Below the pieces are notes generated by a model, which worked only from the letters and a program-made list of their open reading frames with translations, was not told the origin of the DNA and did no database searches. Below, piece after piece: positions 6,345-9,391 of a DNA stretch of 9,391 nucleotides (positions are counted from its first letter, which is position 1; every line of letters begins with the position of its first letter). A program made the position numbers and the translations under genes. Source of the DNA: an uncultured Nitrosopumilaceae archaeon (lineage in GTDB: Archaea > Thermoproteota > Nitrososphaeria > Nitrososphaerales > Nitrosopumilaceae); contig CALFHG010000022.1 of the NCBI GenBank assembly GCA_937875805.1, forward strand, positions 1 through 9,391, read 5' to 3'.

Positions 6345-6367
6345 ATATTTAGGCTGATTATCTTTAC

Positions 6368-6373
6368 TTTAAA
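6368..6373 (-). promoter_or_regulatory. TATA box for the membrane-protein gene
   Basis: TTTAAA is centred 26 bp before the GTG start at 6344. The spacing fits leaderless transcription beginning at the start codon and supports the choice of GTG. Confidence 0.55.
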
Positions 6374-6391
6374 CCTAATTTTTTAAAATTT

Positions 6392-6441
6392 GTTAGTCTT
6401 TTACAAAAAAGTTAGATTGGGCTAAAAAAGTTAGCTTAGGG
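6392..6441. promoter_or_regulatory. three GTTAG boxes at exact 19-bp period (operator candidate)
   Basis: GTTAG occurs at 6392-6396, 6411-6415 and 6430-6434, each 19 bp apart. The last two sit in longer matching units, AAAAAAGTTAGATTGGG (6405-6421) and AAAAAAGTTAGCTTAGGG (6424-6441). The last unit ends 4 bp before the oxidase TATA box. Nearly two helical turns per step puts the boxes almost on one face of the DNA, as for a regulator or activator array. Confidence 0.45.
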
Positions 6442-6444
6442 TAA

Positions 6445-6453
6445 ATTTAAATA
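6445..6453 (+). promoter_or_regulatory. TATA box for the multicopper oxidase-ZIP operon
   Basis: ATTTAAATA closely matches the archaeal TATA consensus. Its centre is about 28 bp before the TTG at 6478, supporting a nearly leaderless transcript and the TTG start over the ATG at 6502. Confidence 0.6.
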
Positions 6454-6477
6454 AAGATTTTCATTATTTTTAATATC

Positions 6478-7533
6478 TTGCAAATTCACCGTTCTACTCT
6501 TATGATTTTATCACTCTCAATTTTGATAGGGCTTTCAGTGGTGGTGTTTTTTACAACTTTTTCTGATGCTCAATCTGAATCTAAAACATTTGTTACTCAC
6601 TCAGGAGCTATGGTGACAACAACTGGTGAAATTTTAGATCCATTATACACTGTATCTACTGTAGAGTTTGATCCGATGGAATATCTGAGAGATTTCAACT
6701 ATGGACGAGTCTCACAATTATCTGATGGTACTACTCTAAGAGAATTTACAATAATTGCTGAAGATGATAAAATTATGGAAGTCTCTCCTGGAATATTTTA
6801 CAATGTCTGGACTTTTAATGGAACAGTTCCAGGACCAACAATTAGAGCAACCGAGGGAGATATTGTTAGAGTCAAGTTCATCAATAATGGAGAGAAAGAA
6901 CACACCATGCATTTTCATGGAATTCATCCTGCTGGAATGGATGGTGTCTTTGAACCTGTAGGTGGAAACGGGGGTCAGTTTGTTTATGAATTTGAAGCTG
7001 GACCTGTCGGGGTTCATCCATATCACTGTCATGTAATGCCATTAGAGGAGCACATTGTTCATGGCCTTTATGGTGTGTTCATTGTTGATCCAAAAGAAGA
7101 ACGTCCACCTGCTGATGAAATGGTTATGGTGTTAAATGGATTAGATACTGATTTTGATACTGAAAATAATTTTTATGCTGCAAACACTGTTCCATTTTAC
7201 TATCAACACCATCCTATCCAGATTAACACGGATGAATTAATTCGAATTTACGTTGTCAACATGGTAGAGTTTGATCCGATAAACAATTTCCATCTTCATG
7301 GAAATTTGTACAAATATTATCCAACTGGAACTGATCTAGTTCCATCTTTTTACACTGATATGATTACTCTATCTCAAACTGAGCGTGGAATTATGGAGTT
7401 TGAATATGAATTCCCAGGCAAATATCTATTTCATGCTCACAAAGTTGAATTTTCAGAAAAAGGTTGGACTGGAATATTTCTTGTAAATGATTCTAACAAA
7501 AAAAGTAATCAGGATTTAGATTATGGAAGTTAG
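6478..7533 (+). CDS. secreted two-domain multicopper oxidase (type 1 copper in domain 1)
   Basis: A 351-residue oxidase with an N-terminal signal sequence (hydrophobic about 8-27, possible cleavage after SDA at 31) and two cupredoxin domains. All four HxH pairs for a trinuclear copper cluster are visible: H145/H147 (HFHG), H183/H185 (HCH), H272/H274 (HLHG) and H319/H321 (HAH). The type 1 site is in domain 1: H142, C184 and H192. The axial position (197, GLYG) is Leu, not Met. Domain 2 has Ala where a type 1 Cys would be, so this is a type C-like two-domain oxidase, expected to work as a trimer. The position of the catalytic Asp of copper nitrite reductase NirK is His145, so a laccase or metal-oxidase activity is more likely than nitrite reduction. 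Start is TTG (ATG alternative at 6502). It overlaps the ZIP gene by 11 bp. Confidence 0.92.
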   Translation: MQIHRSTLMILSLSILIGLSVVVFFTTFSDAQSESKTFVTHSGAMVTTTGEILDPLYTVSTVEFDPMEYLRDFNYGRVSQLSDGTTLREFTIIAEDDKIMEVSPGIFYNVWTFNGTVPGPTIRATEGDIVRVKFINNGEKEHTMHFHGIHPAGMDGVFEPVGGNGGQFVYEFEAGPVGVHPYHCHVMPLEEHIVHGLYGVFIVDPKEERPPADEMVMVLNGLDTDFDTENNFYAANTVPFYYQHHPIQINTDELIRIYVVNMVEFDPINNFHLHGNLYKYYPTGTDLVPSFYTDMITLSQTERGIMEFEYEFPGKYLFHAHKVEFSEKGWTGIFLVNDSNKKSNQDLDYGS

Positions 7534-8701
7534 TACTAAATCATCAAAAGTCAAACTAATAGCAAGTGGTGTAATTCCATTTTTATTTCTGATTATATTG
7601 ATGGCATACATTTTTGGTCCTGGCTCTGATTTGTTAGATTTAGGTATTCCACTACCTGAAATAACTATTGAAAAAGTTGATTTCATAGATTCTGAAATTC
7701 AAGTTACTGTTAGAAACACTGGTCCCATATCAGTCGAAGTTGCAATGGCAGACATTAATGATAGAATACAGCCTGCAGCAGTTGAACCTGACAAATATTT
7801 GAATCGGTATGAAACAGCTCTGGTTAGAATTCCATTTGAATGGAATGAAGCAGAGCCATATAGAATTGGAATTACTATTGAAGATGGAACTAGATTTGAA
7901 AAAGAAATTGAAGCTGCAGCTCCTGCTGTAAAACCTAGTCTTGAATTGGCATGGTTCTTTGCAATTATTGGAACCTATGTTGGAATTATTCCTGTAATGA
8001 TTGGATTGTTGTGGCTTCCATTTATTAAAAGAATTAGTAAGCAAAAATATCATTTCTTTTTGGCACTGACTGTTGGACTCTTGTTGTTTTTGGGTATAGA
8101 TGCTGTTGAGGAAGCATTAGAAGTTTCTAAAGAAAATCTTGCAGATGTCTTCAATGGTGGGCTACTAGTTGCTACAGTCACCATCCTTTCTTTTCTTGGA
8201 TTATACTATGCAGGTGAAAAATTATTAAAAACATCCAAGTCATCTGGACTTACAAAACCTGTTGCTATTGCATTGATGATTTCTATAGGAATTGGACTAC
8301 ATAACTTTGGTGAAGGACTTGCAATTGGTGCAGCTGTAGGGATGGGGTCTATTGCGTTTAGTACCTTTTTGATTATAGGATTTGCCTTGCATAATACTAC
8401 AGAAGGAATTGCAATTGCAGCACCAATGTCTAGAGAGAGGAAAATGATTGGAAAACTAGCATTAATGGGACTGATTGCAGGCTCTCCTGCTATTTTTGGT
8501 GCCTGGATAGGAGGATTTGCATACTCACCGTTTTCTTCTGTAATATTTCTCTCAATTGGAGCAGGTGCAATATTTCAAGTAATTATTATCATATTGAATA
8601 TGATACGAGTAGAATGTAACAATAATCTATCAAATGTATCTGTAGTATCTGGCATATCTGTAGGAATGGTTGTAATGTATCTAACTGGAATTCTAATTTA
8701 G
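7523..8701 (+). CDS. ZIP-family metal transporter with extra N-terminal external domain
   Basis: A 392-residue membrane protein. After one N-terminal helix (about 12-31) comes an external stretch of about 110 residues with beta-rich sequence (ITIEKVDFIDSEIQVTVRNT), resembling a CARDB/Ig-like sandwich. The ZIP core of about eight helices follows from residue 142. The two ZIP signatures are LHNFGEGLAIG (H260, N261, E264) and LHNTTEGIAIA (H290, N291, E294), which form the intramembrane metal site. GIDAVEEALE (191-200) adds acidic residues in the second core helix. ZIP proteins of the GufA type move Zn, Fe, Mn or similar divalent ions into the cytoplasm. The ATG lies inside the end of the oxidase gene (11-bp overlap), so the two are almost certainly made together. 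The tail-to-tail overlap with the CDF gene is 4 bp. The family is certain, the metal not. Confidence 0.92.
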   Translation: MEVSTKSSKVKLIASGVIPFLFLIILMAYIFGPGSDLLDLGIPLPEITIEKVDFIDSEIQVTVRNTGPISVEVAMADINDRIQPAAVEPDKYLNRYETALVRIPFEWNEAEPYRIGITIEDGTRFEKEIEAAAPAVKPSLELAWFFAIIGTYVGIIPVMIGLLWLPFIKRISKQKYHFFLALTVGLLLFLGIDAVEEALEVSKENLADVFNGGLLVATVTILSFLGLYYAGEKLLKTSKSSGLTKPVAIALMISIGIGLHNFGEGLAIGAAVGMGSIAFSTFLIIGFALHNTTEGIAIAAPMSRERKMIGKLALMGLIAGSPAIFGAWIGGFAYSPFSSVIFLSIGAGAIFQVIIIILNMIRVECNNNLSNVSVVSGISVGMVVMYLTGILI

Positions 8702-9391
8702 ATAGGTTCTGGGTGTATTGTAATTACTGAATTTTTGATTTCTGCCCTAATGTTATGTTCAATTTCTGATGTCAAATCATGAACTTTTTCTATTGACAAA
8801 TATTTGTCAAATGAACAATCAATATCTATTTTAAGAATATTTTCAAATTTTAAAGATAATATTCGACCAATTTTTTTAATGTCTGGGTATTTTTCTAATA
8901 TTGTTTTGATCTTTTCTTCTGTTTCAATATCTTCTACATTGAAATTTTCTGGAACTGTAACAAATGGTTCTAGATGGATTGTGGCATGTGTGATGTTTGG
9001 AATATGTTCTTGAATTTTTTGCTCAATTATTTCAGAAATTTTATGGGCTGTTTCTAAATCAATTCCTCTATCTACCATTACATGTAAATTAGAATATATT
9101 TTTCCTTTTGTTTTATGTGTGATAACATTATGAACTCCTTTAACCCCTCCTACACCTTTTGCTATTTCTAAGATTTTTGCATCCAATGGCACATCTTTCC
9201 AATTTGGTTCAAAATGTATTGTTGTTGAGGCCTTTGGTATTTTCTTTTTAATATTTTTCTCTACATTATCACTAATTTCATGTGCTTTTTCGAAACTTGT
9301 ATCTCCCCTTAATGAGATAGTGACATCTGCAAAAATTGTATCTCCTGATCTTCGCATAAGTATTGGTCCTGCATCTATTACTCCTTCTGTT
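8698..9391 (-). CDS. C-terminal part of a CDF-type cation efflux protein with three dimerisation domains, 5' end beyond window
   Basis: The frame stays open to the right edge, reading EGVIDAGPILMRRSGDTIF, so the Met at 9357 is internal and the membrane part should lie outside the window. The visible 230 residues are three successive copies of the CDF cytoplasmic dimerisation fold (ZT_dimer). Counting from that Met they are about 1-51, 57-131 and 143-218, each ending in TIHxEP (TIHFEP, TIHLEP, TIHPEP) after an (A/V)H(E/K/D)(I/L) helix. Copy 2 keeps the full set matching the YiiP cytoplasmic zinc site: H76, H92, H105, H128 and E130. Copies 1 and 3 keep only the last two His and the Glu. CDF proteins export Zn, Fe, Mn or Co by proton exchange. 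The gene converges on the ZIP gene with a 4-bp overlap. A soluble protein made only of these domains is possible but less likely. Confidence 0.8.
   Translation of the reverse strand, partial: TEGVIDAGPILMRRSGDTIFADVTISLRGDTSFEKAHEISDNVEKNIKKKIPKASTTIHFEPNWKDVPLDAKILEIAKGVGGVKGVHNVITHKTKGKIYSNLHVMVDRGIDLETAHKISEIIEQKIQEHIPNITHATIHLEPFVTVPENFNVEDIETEEKIKTILEKYPDIKKIGRILSLKFENILKIDIDCSFDKYLSIEKVHDLTSEIEHNIRAEIKNSVITIHPEPI

Noticed and set aside
6736..7032. 98-residue - strand and 68-residue + strand frames inside the oxidase gene
   Set aside because: Shadows of the oxidase frame, which contains the full copper-ligand set.
6478..7533. Copper nitrite reductase (NirK)
   Set aside because: The catalytic Asp position is His145 and the fourth HxH pair completes a trinuclear cluster, as in laccase-type two-domain oxidases.
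7730..8053. 107-residue Ser/Asn-rich - strand frame opposite the ZIP gene
   Set aside because: Composition typical of antisense reading of membrane-helix codons.

Overview
The window looks like a piece of a Nitrososphaerota (thaumarchaeal, Nitrosopumilus-like) chromosome. Reasons: strongly AT-rich DNA with A/T-ending codons; archaeal-type ribosomal proteins S13 and S4 in tandem; a UPF0284/CobT-type protein; a two-domain multicopper oxidase of a kind common in ammonia-oxidising archaea; and AT-rich TATA-like boxes about 26-30 bp before start codons, as expected for leaderless archaeal transcription. The lineage is inferred from these features, not from a database search.

Left block (1-2126, + strand): the end of an NAD(P)H-hydrate epimerase, a metallo-beta-lactamase-fold hydrolase of the glyoxalase II / persulfide dioxygenase type starting inside it (ATGA overlap), and a CobT-like nicotinate-nucleotide phosphoribosyltransferase 8 bp later. 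They form a probable operon for metabolite repair and cobamide assembly.

Information-processing block (2113-5173, - strand): rps13 (TTG start, Ala/Pro-rich tail) and rps4 (acidic tail coded by three perfect 24-bp repeats), then glmS 52 bp further on. rps11 and rpoD, the usual archaeal followers of rps4, are not here.

Middle block (5174-6477): a 50-residue Cys-rich protein (- strand) and a small winged-helix regulator (+ strand) are divergent around an 84-bp spacer, which holds a 17-bp inverted repeat at its midpoint and a 14-bp palindrome over the regulator's TATA box. A two-helix membrane protein with an external domain follows on the - strand.

Metal block (6344-9391): a secreted two-domain multicopper oxidase overlaps by 11 bp a ZIP-family metal transporter carrying an extra external domain. 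This pair is convergent with the cytoplasmic end of a CDF-type metal exporter that has three tandem copies of its dimerisation domain. Three GTTAG boxes at an exact 19-bp period precede the oxidase promoter. An oxidase-coupled metal uptake system beside an efflux pump is the most coherent reading. Substrate metals cannot be read from the sequence.

The three places where genes converge all have overlapping stop ends (14, 9 and 4 bp), so the layout is very compact. No RNA genes, insertion sequences or CRISPR arrays were seen, and no stretch over 300 bp lacks a gene.
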